Below are positions 1 through 7,706 of a DNA stretch of 23,553 nt, piece by piece. The notes below the pieces were generated by a model, which had not been told where the DNA came from, searched no databases, and was given only the letters and a program-made list of their open reading frames with translations. A program made the position numbers and the translations under genes. Numbering within the stretch: the stretch's first letter is position 1; each line of letters opens with the position of its first letter. The DNA is from Erysipelotrichaceae bacterium (lineage in GTDB: Bacteria; Bacillota_I; Bacilli_A; Erysipelotrichales; Erysipelotrichaceae), in NCBI GenBank assembly GCA_020026035.1, contig JAHHRC010000014.1, positions 1 to 23,553 of the forward strand, in the 5' to 3' direction.

Positions 1-4
1 TCCT

Positions 5-26
5 CCCACCACCTAAAGGAAGTGGG
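5..26 (+). other. Short inverted repeat in the leader of the BMP lipoprotein gene
   Basis: CCCAC at 5-9 can pair with GTGGG at 22-26 around a 12-base loop. It ends about 13 bases before the ribosome-binding site AAGGAG at 40-45. It could be the tail of a structured leader RNA or an attenuator that begins outside the window. The stem is short and only 50 bases of leader are visible, so I cannot assign a class. Confidence 0.25.
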
Positions 27-50
27 TTTCCGCCATTACAAGGAGAATTT

Positions 51-1073
51 ATGAAGAAGAGATGGGCCAAGATGTGTCTTGTGGTGCTTTTGGGTTTGAA
101 TCTAGTGGCATGTAAGGGGCATAGACACAAGGGTGATGTGAATTTAAAGGTTGCGGTTTTGACTTGGATTACAGGGATTGACGAGAATTGTTTTAATACA
201 CAGGCTTGGCTTGGTGTACAGCAATTTGTGAAGGATTTCCGTATGGATCAAGATATGATGGAAGCGATTAATACCATGGATGATCAAATGGCGATTGTGG
301 ATATTTCCCGGCTTGCGGATGAGGGAACGGATTTGATTGTGTTGATGGGGCATCAGTTTATTGAGCCTTTGGATTATGTGGCGAGTCGTTATCCGAATCA
401 GAAGTTTTTATTGATTGATTGTGTGGTGGATCAACCGAATGTGAAGTCGGCGACGTTTGCTAATCATGAGGGTAGTTTTTTAGCGGGTGTAACAGCTGCT
501 TTACGGGCAAGTGAAATGGGTTCAACGAAAGTTGGATTTATTGGTGGTGCGGAAAGTGAAGCGGTGCAAGATTTTGAATCTGGGTTTGTGTCGGGTGTGC
601 ATGAGATTGATGCGGATTTAGAAGTGGATGTTCGCTATGCCAATGACTTTGCCAATCCGTTTGCTGGAAAAGAGATTGCCAAAGCGATGTATGAGGATGG
701 GTGCAGTGTCTTGTTTGCGGTTGCAGGAGCGACTGGAAATGGGGTTATTGAAGAAGCACGTGAATGGAATGTGAAAGGTCATGAAGTCTATGTGATTGGT
801 GTCGATATGGACCAGTATGAAGATGGCATGTATGATGATGTACATTCTTGTGTGTTGACTTCGGTTTTGAAGAATGTCGATGTGCCAGTCTATGATGCCT
901 TAGAGGATGTATTATATGGGTCATTTACGTCGGGAACGTGTTTGTACAAGATGAAAAATGGTGGGATTTCTTTACCGTTAAAGAATCCGAATCTGACGAA
1001 TTCTGAGAAACAGGCGATTCATTTGTATATGGATCAGATTTTGAAGAACGAACTTACTGTAATAGGCTTTTAG
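51..1073 (+). CDS. BMP-family substrate-binding lipoprotein (nucleoside-type ABC importer)
   Basis: The product is a 340-residue exported lipoprotein. A basic start and hydrophobic stretch (about residues 2-20) lead to the lipobox L18-V19-A20-C21, so Cys21 is the expected lipidated residue after signal peptidase II cleavage. The rest reads as a periplasmic-binding-protein fold of the BMP/PnrA family: a 'lie in ambush' segment DEGTDLIVLMGHQF, then QKFLLIDCVV, HEGSFLAGVTAAL, KVGFIGGAE and YVIGVDMDQY. Members of this family feed purine nucleosides or related ligands to ABC transporters. The ATPase and permease genes are not adjacent here, so the ligand is unknown. AAGGAG lies six bases before the ATG, and a terminator follows the stop, so the gene may be expressed alone or be the last gene of a unit starting upstream. 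Confidence 0.85.
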   Translation: MKKRWAKMCLVVLLGLNLVACKGHRHKGDVNLKVAVLTWITGIDENCFNTQAWLGVQQFVKDFRMDQDMMEAINTMDDQMAIVDISRLADEGTDLIVLMGHQFIEPLDYVASRYPNQKFLLIDCVVDQPNVKSATFANHEGSFLAGVTAALRASEMGSTKVGFIGGAESEAVQDFESGFVSGVHEIDADLEVDVRYANDFANPFAGKEIAKAMYEDGCSVLFAVAGATGNGVIEEAREWNVKGHEVYVIGVDMDQYEDGMYDDVHSCVLTSVLKNVDVPVYDALEDVLYGSFTSGTCLYKMKNGGISLPLKNPNLTNSEKQAIHLYMDQILKNELTVIGF

Positions 1074-1099
1074 GAAGGATGTTTGTGTCCTTCTTTTTT
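1073..1099 (+). terminator. Rho-independent terminator after the BMP lipoprotein gene
   Basis: GAAGGA (1074-1079) pairs with TCCTTC (1088-1093) around an eight-base loop and is followed by six T residues. It begins at the stop codon, and the next promoter starts at its T tract. Confidence 0.75.
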
Positions 1100-1107
1100 G
1101 ATATAAT
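1099..1107 (+). promoter_or_regulatory. Extended -10 promoter of hprK
   Basis: TG-A-TATAAT is a perfect -10 with the extended TG motif. No good -35 is visible because the preceding bases form the upstream terminator. The predicted start of transcription near 1114 gives hprK a leader of only about 14 bases. Confidence 0.65.
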
Positions 1108-1127
1108 GAAGGAAGGATGGTGAGTGT

Positions 1128-2081
1128 ATGGCAGAAGCGTATCAAAAGTCAGTTTGTATTAAAAAAGTGGTTGATTTCTTGCATTTAGAACAATTAACAG
1201 GGAATGAGGAGTCGTTGAATCGTTGGGTGGTTGTACCGGATGTGAATCGCCCTGGGCTTGAGTTGTCGGGGTATTTTAAGCCGACCGAACCTCGAAGAAT
1301 TGTTATTCTTGGAAATAAGGAGCTTGAGTATATTCAATTGCTTACTCCCGAGCAACAATGGGAGCGTTTTGGGTCGATTACCGATGGGTTAACGCCGATG
1401 ATGGTGGTGACGCATAATAATGATATTCCTGTGATTTTGAAGGAAATTGCTGAGGAAAGAAACTTCCCGATTTTCCGTACAAAGAAGGATACGTACCAGT
1501 TTGTGGTGGATATTATTACCTTCTTGGATGAGCAGTTGGCAGAAGAGGAGACGATGTCTGGTGAATTGCTTGTTGTGTATGGGAAGGGTGTTATGATTAC
1601 CGGTGAGTCTGGTTTGGGTAAATCGGAAGTGGCTTTGGAGTTGATTCAAAGAGATCATGTATTGATTGCTGATGACCGGGTGGATGTGAGTCGTGTGCAT
1701 AATGCGTTGCGTGGGCAAGCTCCGGATATTTTGTATGGGATGTTGGAGATTCGTGGGATTGGGATCATTGATGTAATGCATATGTTTGGTGCGAATTGTA
1801 CGATGAAGAATGCCGATGTGGATTTGATTATTCATTTGGTACCATTTGATTCTTCGTATGAGTACGAGCGTGTTGGTGGCGATATGCCAAGTACCGTTCG
1901 TATTCTTGGAGTCGATGTGCCACGGATTGTGTTGCCGGTATCTCCTGGAAGATCGATGGGTGTTTTAATTGAATCAGCGGTTACGGATTTCATCTTGAAA
2001 CAACAGGGCTTTAATTCCGCGGATGTGTTTAAAGAACGTTTGACAAAGCAGATTGAAGAACGTGCAAAGGAAGGTCAGTAA
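1128..2081 (+). CDS. hprK: HPr kinase/phosphorylase
   Basis: This bifunctional enzyme phosphorylates HPr on Ser46 using ATP and removes the phosphate by phosphorolysis, producing pyrophosphate. It is the sensor for CcpA-type catabolite control in Bacillota. The 317 residues match the family length (about 310). Features seen: an N-terminal domain with RPGLELSGYF and LGNKELEYI, the P-loop GESGLGKS (159-166), ADDRVDV (181-187), the signature LEIRGIGIIDVM (206-217) and a C-terminal VSPGRSMGVLIE segment. Most family members have a His-Gly pair about 14 residues before the P-loop (as in B. subtilis AIHGVLVDIYG), but here the pair reads Ser144-Gly145. The ATG is preceded by a GGATGG-like site. The stop overlaps the next start by one base (TAATG), so translation is coupled to the phosphatase gene. 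Confidence 0.95.
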   Translation: MAEAYQKSVCIKKVVDFLHLEQLTGNEESLNRWVVVPDVNRPGLELSGYFKPTEPRRIVILGNKELEYIQLLTPEQQWERFGSITDGLTPMMVVTHNNDIPVILKEIAEERNFPIFRTKKDTYQFVVDIITFLDEQLAEEETMSGELLVVYGKGVMITGESGLGKSEVALELIQRDHVLIADDRVDVSRVHNALRGQAPDILYGMLEIRGIGIIDVMHMFGANCTMKNADVDLIIHLVPFDSSYEYERVGGDMPSTVRILGVDVPRIVLPVSPGRSMGVLIESAVTDFILKQQGFNSADVFKERLTKQIEERAKEGQ

Positions 2082-2716
2082 TGTCGTTTGCGGTGTTATT
2101 TGATTATGATGGAACATTGGTGGATACAGAGCCAGTGATTTTAGCGTGCTATCAACATTTGTTTGATACGTATGATAGTCCTTATGAATTTGATGAAACA
2201 ATCAAACAGGAAGTCATTGGGCCAACGTTGAAAGATGAGATTGGAAAATTATTTCCTTCGTATGATACGGAGTTGTTAATAGAGGATTACAAACAATACC
2301 AATTGCAGTTTGATGCGTCATATTTCAAGAAGATGGATGGTGCCGACGAGGTACTCGAGGTGTTGCAATCGCGACATGTGCCACTTGGAATTGTGTCTTC
2401 GAGAAGTTTGGATAGTTTGCTTGGCTTGATTGGTGATTGGGATGTCTTTGATGTTGTAATTGGACATGGAAGTGTTGCGGAAGATAAGCCTTCCCCAATG
2501 GGGATTTATAAGGCCTTAGAGATGCTTGATTGTAAGACTGGTATGTATGTTGGGGATAATGTAAGTGATGTACTAGCTGGTAAGAATGCTGGTATGTTTA
2601 CGGTTGGCTATGTATCAAGGATGGCGAATGAGAGTGCGTTAAAGGCGAGTGAACCGGATGTTTTGATATATAATCTTAAGGAATTAATTTCGCTTTTGAA
2701 AAGATTGGATGTGTAA
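2081..2716 (+). CDS. ppaX: HAD-superfamily phosphatase, PpaX-like pyrophosphatase
   Basis: A 211-residue HAD hydrolase with the four expected motifs: D8-x-D10-G-T, S106/S107 in GIVSSRS, K136 in EDKPSP, and G158-D159 with D163 in VGDNVSDVLAG. An alpha-helical cap lies between motifs I and II, as in the phosphoglycolate phosphatase/PpaX group. In Bacillus, ppaX sits downstream of hprK and hydrolyses the pyrophosphate that HprK releases when it dephosphorylates HPr. The one-base overlap with hprK here makes the same role the best inference. The alternative is a phosphoglycolate phosphatase (gph), which sequence alone does not exclude. The site AAGGAAGG (2067-2074) precedes the ATG. The start of trxB lies two bases after the stop. 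Confidence 0.85.
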   Translation: MSFAVLFDYDGTLVDTEPVILACYQHLFDTYDSPYEFDETIKQEVIGPTLKDEIGKLFPSYDTELLIEDYKQYQLQFDASYFKKMDGADEVLEVLQSRHVPLGIVSSRSLDSLLGLIGDWDVFDVVIGHGSVAEDKPSPMGIYKALEMLDCKTGMYVGDNVSDVLAGKNAGMFTVGYVSRMANESALKASEPDVLIYNLKELISLLKRLDV

Positions 2717-2718
2717 AG

Positions 2719-3639
2719 ATGGAAGTTAAATATGAATTGTTAGTCATTGGGGCTGGTCCTGCGGGGATTACAGCTGCGTTATATGCGAAGCGTGCAGGTT
2801 TGAATGTGGCCTTTATGGATGGTGGTGTTCCAGGTGGTAAGCTTGTGAATACGTATGAGATTGAAAACTATCCTGGGGTTGGTTTGATGAATGGTGCAGA
2901 TCTTGCAAGTAAGATGTTTATGCAAGTGATGGATGCAGGGGTTCCGTTTGAGTATGGAAACGTTGTCGATATCATTGATCATAAAGAGTACAAGGAAGTT
3001 GTGTTGGAATCGGGAGAATCGATGTTTGTGAAGGTTGTCTTGATTGCGACAGGAACAAAGGAACGCTTGTTGAACATTGAAGGCGAAGCGAAGTATGCTG
3101 GCCATGGGGTATCGTATTGTGCGGTATGTGATGGTGCGTTCTTCAAGGATCGACAAGTAACGGTGATTGGTGGCGGTAATTCGGCTTTAGAAGAGGCGAT
3201 GTACCTAACCCAACATGCAAAGAATGTGCGTATTGTCATTCGTCGTGATGTCTTTAGAGCGGATGAGCTTGTGCAAAAGGCATTAAGTGAAAATGAAAAG
3301 ATTTCGGTTGTGAAGAAGCATGTGCCAGTGGAAATCAAAGGAACCGATGGAAAGGTTTCTTCGATTGTCTTGAAGCATGTTGAAACAGGGGAATTAGAAG
3401 AGCTTCCGACCGATGCAGTGTTCCCTTATATTGGGGCAGATGCGAGTACTTCGATGTGTAAGCATTTAGATATCTTGGATGAACGTGGTTATATTCTTGT
3501 GAATGAAAAGATGGAGACTTCGATTCCTGGTGTGTATGCGGCAGGAGATGTGTGTGCGAAGCAATTACGTCAAGTGGTTACGGCTGTGAGTGATGGTGCG
3601 ATTGCGGCGCAGAATATTTTCCATTATTTGAAGGGGTAG
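2719..3639 (+). CDS. trxB: Thioredoxin reductase (NADPH)
   Basis: A 306-residue low-molecular-weight thioredoxin reductase, which passes electrons from NADPH through FAD and a redox disulfide to thioredoxin in the cytoplasm. Seen: the N-terminal FAD dinucleotide motif GAGPAG (11-16), the redox-active C134-A-V-C137-D, the NADPH motif GGGNSA (151-156) followed by the basic pair R175-R176 expected for 2'-phosphate recognition, and the C-terminal FAD motif YAAGDVC. The length is typical (about 310). It starts two bases after the phosphatase stop with only a weak ribosome-binding site, so coupled translation is likely. No thioredoxin gene is nearby. Placing trxB beside hprK and near rapZ-yvcK-whiA reproduces the Bacillus neighbourhood. 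Confidence 0.95.
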   Translation: MEVKYELLVIGAGPAGITAALYAKRAGLNVAFMDGGVPGGKLVNTYEIENYPGVGLMNGADLASKMFMQVMDAGVPFEYGNVVDIIDHKEYKEVVLESGESMFVKVVLIATGTKERLLNIEGEAKYAGHGVSYCAVCDGAFFKDRQVTVIGGGNSALEEAMYLTQHAKNVRIVIRRDVFRADELVQKALSENEKISVVKKHVPVEIKGTDGKVSSIVLKHVETGELEELPTDAVFPYIGADASTSMCKHLDILDERGYILVNEKMETSIPGVYAAGDVCAKQLRQVVTAVSDGAIAAQNIFHYLKG

Positions 3640-3643
3640 TGTT

Positions 3644-3673
3644 AAGTGAACGATGGTTTGTCGTTCACTTTTT
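3644..3673 (+). terminator. Rho-independent terminator after trxB
   Basis: AAGTGAACGA (3644-3653) pairs perfectly with TCGTTCACTT (3661-3670) across a seven-base loop, and five T residues close the site. It ends the hprK-ppaX-trxB operon. Confidence 0.9.
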
Positions 3674-3769
3674 CTGTATGTGCTGGATGCGTTTTCATTT
3701 TTTTGTTGGGAATCTTTTCAAAAAAGGCGGTTTTTTGTGTTGATTTGTATAATTTCTCACGAATTAGCC

Positions 3770-3798
3770 ATGACAAACCGAATCTTATTCGCTATTAT
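3770..3798 (+). promoter_or_regulatory. SigA-type promoter of the iron-sulfur flavoprotein gene
   Basis: ATGACA (3770-3775; five of six match TTGACA), a 17-base spacer and TATTAT (3793-3798; five of six match TATAAT). Transcription should begin near 3805, leaving a leader of about 90 bases. Upstream, at 3674-3769, I see only an AT hairpin (CAAAAAA 3719-3725 with TTTTTTG 3731-3737) and no gene. Confidence 0.65.
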
Positions 3799-3814
3799 GT
3801 AAGAGCAAACATTC

Positions 3815-3828
3815 GTTAATTAATTAAC
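3815..3828 (+). promoter_or_regulatory. Perfect 14-base palindrome, candidate Rex-type operator
   Basis: GTTAATTAATTAAC is a perfect palindrome about 10-24 bases downstream of the predicted transcription start. Its core equals GTTAA-N4-TTAAC, the centre of the clostridial Rex box TTGTTAA-N4-TTAACAA, but the outer bases do not match. Rex senses the NADH/NAD+ ratio, which would suit the redox enzyme downstream. This is inference; an AT palindrome could also be incidental. Confidence 0.35.
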
Positions 3829-3893
3829 TTATAGGAATGCGTGGAACATTTCGATGGGTTTTAAATGAATGATAGAGGGAAAAGAGGGTAAAT

Positions 3894-6674
3894 ATGAAAG
3901 AATCGAAAAAGCGTCTAGTGAATGCTAGCGACTTTAGACAAGATCCAAACTACGTGCCTGCCGATATGGAAAAGGCAAAGTTGATCAAGAAGTTAGCTCT
4001 TATGGTTACTGACCGTGGAGACGCGTTAGTAAAGCGTAAAATTACATACGATGATCCAGAGTACTGGTTCTTCGATCGTTTGTTGAATAAGGAACAATTA
4101 GAGTTCTTGGTGACATTTAAGTCTCGTCGTATTTGGCATTTCATTGAAGAAATTGCGGAAAACAACAAGATGAGCATTGAAGAAGCTGAGAAGATGATTG
4201 ATCGTCTTGCGTATTTAGGATTTATTGAGTACACACGTGAAAATCCTGAACGTAAGCGTCAATACTGTATTCCAATGTTCGTTCCAGGGATTGCAGAATA
4301 CATGGTTATGAACCCAAATATCGTTAAGGAATATCCAGAAATCTGTACATTCTTTAACCTTATGTCACAAGTACCACTTGAACCTGTAACACCTATGGTT
4401 CCACTTGGTGGTGCTGGTATTGGTATGCACGTTATTCCAGTTGAAACGGCAATTGATGCGGAAAACAAGTCCGTATCTGTGGAACACATTTCGCACTGGT
4501 TGAAGAAGTATGACAAGTTTGCGGTTGGTTACTGTTCTTGTCGTATTCAGCAGGAAATGCGTGGCGAAGGTGATGGATCTGTACCAGGTGAATTCTGTGT
4601 CGTTGTTGGTGACATGGCGGAATATGGTGTAGAAACAAAGCGTGCTCGTTACATTACTTATGATGAAGCAATGGAAATCTTTGAACGTGCTGAACGTGAA
4701 GGATTCGTTCACCAGTTAACAAACATCGATGGTGAAGACAAGATCGTTGCCATCTGTAACTGTGCGCCTGGTGTATGTAATGCGATTCGTACATCCCAGC
4801 TATTTAACACTCCAAACTTGAGCCGTTCCGCTTATCGTGCGCACGTTGATCGTGATAAGTGTGTTGCGTGTGGTAAGTGTGTTGAAGTATGTCCAGTAGG
4901 TGCTGCGAAGCTTGGTCAAAAGCTATGTGGAGCAAATGGTCCAGTTCAATATCCATCGACTCTACTTCCAGATGAAACATCTTGGGGTGAGGAACATTGG
5001 AATCCAAACTACCGTGATACAGCGAAGATCAACTGTTATGACAGTGGTACAGCACCATGTAAGACAGCTTGTCCTGCCCATATTGCGGTTCAAGGATATA
5101 TTCAAATGGCAAAAGAAGGCCGTTACATGGAAGCTCTAAAGCTTATTAAGCAAGACAATCCATTGCCAGCGGTTTGTGGTGCGATTTGTAATCGTCGTTG
5201 TGAAGCGGCTTGTACACGTGGAACAATCGATGCGCCTTTGGCTGTTGATGAAATCAAGAAGTTTATCTCTGCATTAGAATTAGAAGCAGATAAGCGTTAT
5301 ATTCCGGTTTGTGAAAACCCTGAAGGAAAACAATGGGATGAATTCCCAATTGCGATTGTAGGTGCAGGTCCTGCTGGTATTTCTTGTGCGTACTATCTAA
5401 GAAGTAAGGGATACCCTGTTACTGTGTTTGAAAAAGAAGGAAGACCTGGTGGTATGCTTATGAATGGTATTCCAACCTTCCGTCTTGAAAAGGATATTGT
5501 AATGGCTGAAATCGATATCCTTAAGGAAATGGGCGTTGAATTTAAGTACAACGTTGAAGTTGGTAAGGATATCACATTGAGTGATCTACGTGCCCAAGGT
5601 TACCGTGCCTTCTTTGTAGGTATTGGTGCTCAAGGTGGTAGAATGCTTGGTCTTGAAAATGAAGATGCCCAAGGTGTTGAAACAGGTGTTAGCTTCTTAA
5701 GACGTGTCAACCAAGACAATACAATCACATTAGATGGTGATGTTGTTGTCATTGGTGGTGGTAACGTTGCGGTTGACGTAGCTCGTAGTGCAATGCGTAC
5801 AACAAATGGTAAGGTTACAATGCTTTGTCTTGAAAGCGAAAAGGAAATGCCTGCAGATCCAATGGAAGTCGAAGAAGCAATCGAAGAAGGAATTTCTGTC
5901 AATTGTGGATGGGGTCCAAGCAAGATTCTTGCGAAGGATGGCAAGGTTACAGGTATTGTCTTCAAGAAGTGTAAGTCTGTCTTTAATGCAGAAGGTAAGT
6001 TCGCTCCTGTTTACGATGAAGAAGATACTCTTACAATTGAATGTTCGAATATCCTATTGTCTGTTGGTCAAACAATTGAATGGGGTAACTTGTTAGAAGG
6101 TACAGATGCTGAATTCAACCGTAACAATACAGTGAAGGCAGATAGTGTAACGCTTCAAACAGGTTGTAAGGATGTCTTTGTAGGTGGAGATGCTTACACA
6201 GGTCCAAGCTTTGCGATTGATGCGATTGCGGCTGGTAAGAATGCGGCTGAATCCATTCACCGTTATGTTCACCCAGGTCAATCTCTAACAATTGCTCGTG
6301 ACTTGCGTCAATTCAAGCAATTCGATACGGATGAAGTTCGTGTGGATTCCTTCGATAACTCAAGTCGTCAAGAACCAGGAAGAAAGAACCTTGATCATAA
6401 GTCCTTCCGTGATAACCGTGAAGTATTCACCGAAGAACAAGTGAAGAAGGAAGCTTCGAGATGTCTATCTTGTGGTATGTCCATCGTTGACTTGAACCGT
6501 TGTATTGGTTGTGGTCTATGTACGACAAAGTGTGAATTCGATGCAATTCACTTAACGCGTGACTTACCAGACGCATCGCGCATGGTTCCAGCGGAAGAGA
6601 AGATGAAGTTCATTGCGCCATATATGGCGAAACGTGCAATGAAGATTGCCTTCAATAAAAAGCGTAATAAGTAA
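3894..6674 (+). CDS. Multi-cluster Fe-S/FAD pyridine nucleotide oxidoreductase (GltD/NfnB-like)
   Basis: A 926-residue cytoplasmic redox protein in four parts. Residues 1-310: a helical, winged-helix-like region and a Cys-rich section (C214-x-C216, C235, C288-x-C290-x4-C295) of unknown role. About 317-340: a [4Fe-4S] motif C323-x2-C326-x2-C329-x3-C333-P. About 375-800: a GltD-like module with N-terminal cluster cysteines (C381, C389, C393, C428, C432, C436, C440), the FAD motif GAGPAG (490-495), the NAD(P) motif GGGNVAVD (621-628) and a closing VGGDAYTGPS. About 857-880: a final set C857-x2-C860 and C870-x2-C873-x2-C876-x3-C880. The GltD module moves electrons between NAD(P)H and iron-sulfur partners in glutamate synthase, NfnB and PreT. 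No GltB, NfnA or PreA partner lies nearby, so substrate and partner are unknown. The codons (CGT, GAA, GTT, ACA) are less G/T-skewed than neighbours, suggesting strong expression. AAGAGGG precedes the ATG. Confidence 0.85.
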   Translation: MKESKKRLVNASDFRQDPNYVPADMEKAKLIKKLALMVTDRGDALVKRKITYDDPEYWFFDRLLNKEQLEFLVTFKSRRIWHFIEEIAENNKMSIEEAEKMIDRLAYLGFIEYTRENPERKRQYCIPMFVPGIAEYMVMNPNIVKEYPEICTFFNLMSQVPLEPVTPMVPLGGAGIGMHVIPVETAIDAENKSVSVEHISHWLKKYDKFAVGYCSCRIQQEMRGEGDGSVPGEFCVVVGDMAEYGVETKRARYITYDEAMEIFERAEREGFVHQLTNIDGEDKIVAICNCAPGVCNAIRTSQLFNTPNLSRSAYRAHVDRDKCVACGKCVEVCPVGAAKLGQKLCGANGPVQYPSTLLPDETSWGEEHWNPNYRDTAKINCYDSGTAPCKTACPAHIAVQGYIQMAKEGRYMEALKLIKQDNPLPAVCGAICNRRCEAACTRGTIDAPLAVDEIKKFISALELEADKRYIPVCENPEGKQWDEFPIAIVGAGPAGISCAYYLRSKGYPVTVFEKEGRPGGMLMNGIPTFRLEKDIVMAEIDILKEMGVEFKYNVEVGKDITLSDLRAQGYRAFFVGIGAQGGRMLGLENEDAQGVETGVSFLRRVNQDNTITLDGDVVVIGGGNVAVDVARSAMRTTNGKVTMLCLESEKEMPADPMEVEEAIEEGISVNCGWGPSKILAKDGKVTGIVFKKCKSVFNAEGKFAPVYDEEDTLTIECSNILLSVGQTIEWGNLLEGTDAEFNRNNTVKADSVTLQTGCKDVFVGGDAYTGPSFAIDAIAAGKNAAESIHRYVHPGQSLTIARDLRQFKQFDTDEVRVDSFDNSSRQEPGRKNLDHKSFRDNREVFTEEQVKKEASRCLSCGMSIVDLNRCIGCGLCTTKCEFDAIHLTRDLPDASRMVPAEEKMKFIAPYMAKRAMKIAFNKKRNK

Positions 6675-6680
6675 GATTCT

Positions 6681-6708
6681 AAGTGGGTGATTTGATCGCC
6701 CACTTTTT
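6681..6708 (+). terminator. Rho-independent terminator after the flavoprotein gene
   Basis: AAGTGGGTG (6681-6689) pairs with CGCCCACTT (6697-6705; one G-T wobble) over a seven-base loop, followed by T residues to 6708. The flavoprotein is therefore probably transcribed alone. Confidence 0.9.
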
Positions 6709-6741
6709 AAATTAATTGTAGGAAATTTGCGAGTAGAGTTT

Positions 6742-6747
6742 TATAAT
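6742..6747 (+). promoter_or_regulatory. -10 element (TATAAT) before the YwaF-like gene
   Basis: A perfect TATAAT without a convincing -35. Transcription from here would start near 6754, downstream of the upstream in-frame TTG at 6727. This argues that the GTG at 6778 is the true start of the following gene. Confidence 0.45.
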
Positions 6748-6777
6748 GGTGTAAATCGAGACGGAGGTAGTCTAATA

Positions 6778-7608
6778 GTGAAGGACATTTGGTATGTAAT
6801 TTTGAATTTCTTTACGCATAAAGATTTTTTAGTCGATGCGAAGTATATTCCAGGTACACTTGGTACACCGTTGCATAAGGCTGCGGTGGTTGTGTATACG
6901 ATTATTATTATTTGGTCAGCTGTGTATGTAAGTAAGCACAAAGAGAAGATTATTCCTTCCTTTAAATGGATGTGGATTATCTTGGTTGTTTGGGAAGTGT
7001 TGCGTTTCTATTATGACTGTTGTGCGGGTGAGTATGACCATTGGGCATTGCGTGATGGGTTGCCGTTATATCCATGTAGTTTGTATTTGTATGTGATGCC
7101 ATTTGTGATTTGGGGCAATGAGTTCTGGAAGAAGGTTGCCTATGGCTACTTGCTTACATTAGGAATGCTTGGAGCGGTAACGAATTTCTATTTCACTTCA
7201 ATTGTGTTGAAGTATTATTCGGTCATTTCTTTTGTTGGATTGCATACGTATGTGTTCCATGGGGCTTTGATGTATACCTTCTTGGTGTTACTAATGTCGG
7301 GGATGGCGAATTATCGCAATGTGAAACATGTGTATGAGTTGTTTATTCCAAGTATTGCAAGTTTGTTGTTGTCGATTCCTGCGAATTTGGTGAATTATTC
7401 GAAGATTGATGCGGACTATATGTTCTTCAGAGGGCGTTTCCCAATTCTTCCGAAGTTATTCCCATTTGCCGATAATCGACAGATGTTAATGATTGTGTAT
7501 GTGTTGTATATCATCATTCCAATGGCCTTCTATTTGCCAAGTTTCTTATGTAATCGTTATGCGATGCGTCATCATTCGTGTTTAGAAGATTCAATGGAAG
7601 TTCAATAA
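6778..7608 (+). CDS. YwaF/TMEM164-family integral membrane protein
   Basis: A 276-residue polytopic membrane protein with about seven hydrophobic segments. It belongs, as far as I can judge, to the YwaF/TIGR02206 (TMEM164-like) group. The signature is the polar motif LPLYPCSLYLY in the middle of the chain with a later GLHTYVFHGAL, matching the conserved Leu-Pro-Leu-x-x-Cys and membrane His of that family. The reading frame extends up to a TTG at 6727. The GTG at 6778 is chosen because GGAGGT (6763-6768) lies nine bases upstream and the TATAAT at 6742 would place the mRNA start after 6727. The function of bacterial members is not established, and neighbours give no clear hint because terminators flank the gene. 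Confidence 0.7.
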   Translation: MKDIWYVILNFFTHKDFLVDAKYIPGTLGTPLHKAAVVVYTIIIIWSAVYVSKHKEKIIPSFKWMWIILVVWEVLRFYYDCCAGEYDHWALRDGLPLYPCSLYLYVMPFVIWGNEFWKKVAYGYLLTLGMLGAVTNFYFTSIVLKYYSVISFVGLHTYVFHGALMYTFLVLLMSGMANYRNVKHVYELFIPSIASLLLSIPANLVNYSKIDADYMFFRGRFPILPKLFPFADNRQMLMIVYVLYIIIPMAFYLPSFLCNRYAMRHHSCLEDSMEVQ

Positions 7609-7609
7609 G

Positions 7610-7634
7610 CGGTGTTCTAACACCGTTTTCTTTT
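7610..7634 (+). terminator. Rho-independent terminator after the YwaF-like gene
   Basis: CGGTGTT (7610-7616) and AACACCG (7619-7625) form a tight hairpin followed by TTTTCTTTT. The innermost pairs would stay open as the loop. Confidence 0.75.
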
Positions 7635-7671
7635 CCGTTTATGGCTTCTTCTACAAAGAGGTATGTTTGCA

Positions 7672-7680
7672 TGTTAAAAT
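7672..7680 (+). promoter_or_regulatory. Extended -10 promoter of the rapZ operon
   Basis: TG-T-TAAAAT with no clear -35, 27 bases before the rapZ ATG. Predicted transcription start near 7687. Confidence 0.5.
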
Positions 7681-7706
7681 AAGGTTATAGGAAGAAGGTT
7701 GTTTGT

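Noticed and set aside
1..50. Riboswitch or T-box before the BMP lipoprotein gene
   Set aside because: The visible 50 bases show only a 5-pair stem and no conserved core of a class I know. The rest is outside the window.
2779..3338. Two long minus-strand frames opposite trxB
   Set aside because: His/Ser/Thr/Ile-rich shadows of a clear trxB gene, created by strand skew.
3719..3737. AT hairpin CAAAAAA/TTTTTTG as a second terminator
   Set aside because: The stem has only one G-C pair, and a strong terminator already ends trxB at 3644-3673.
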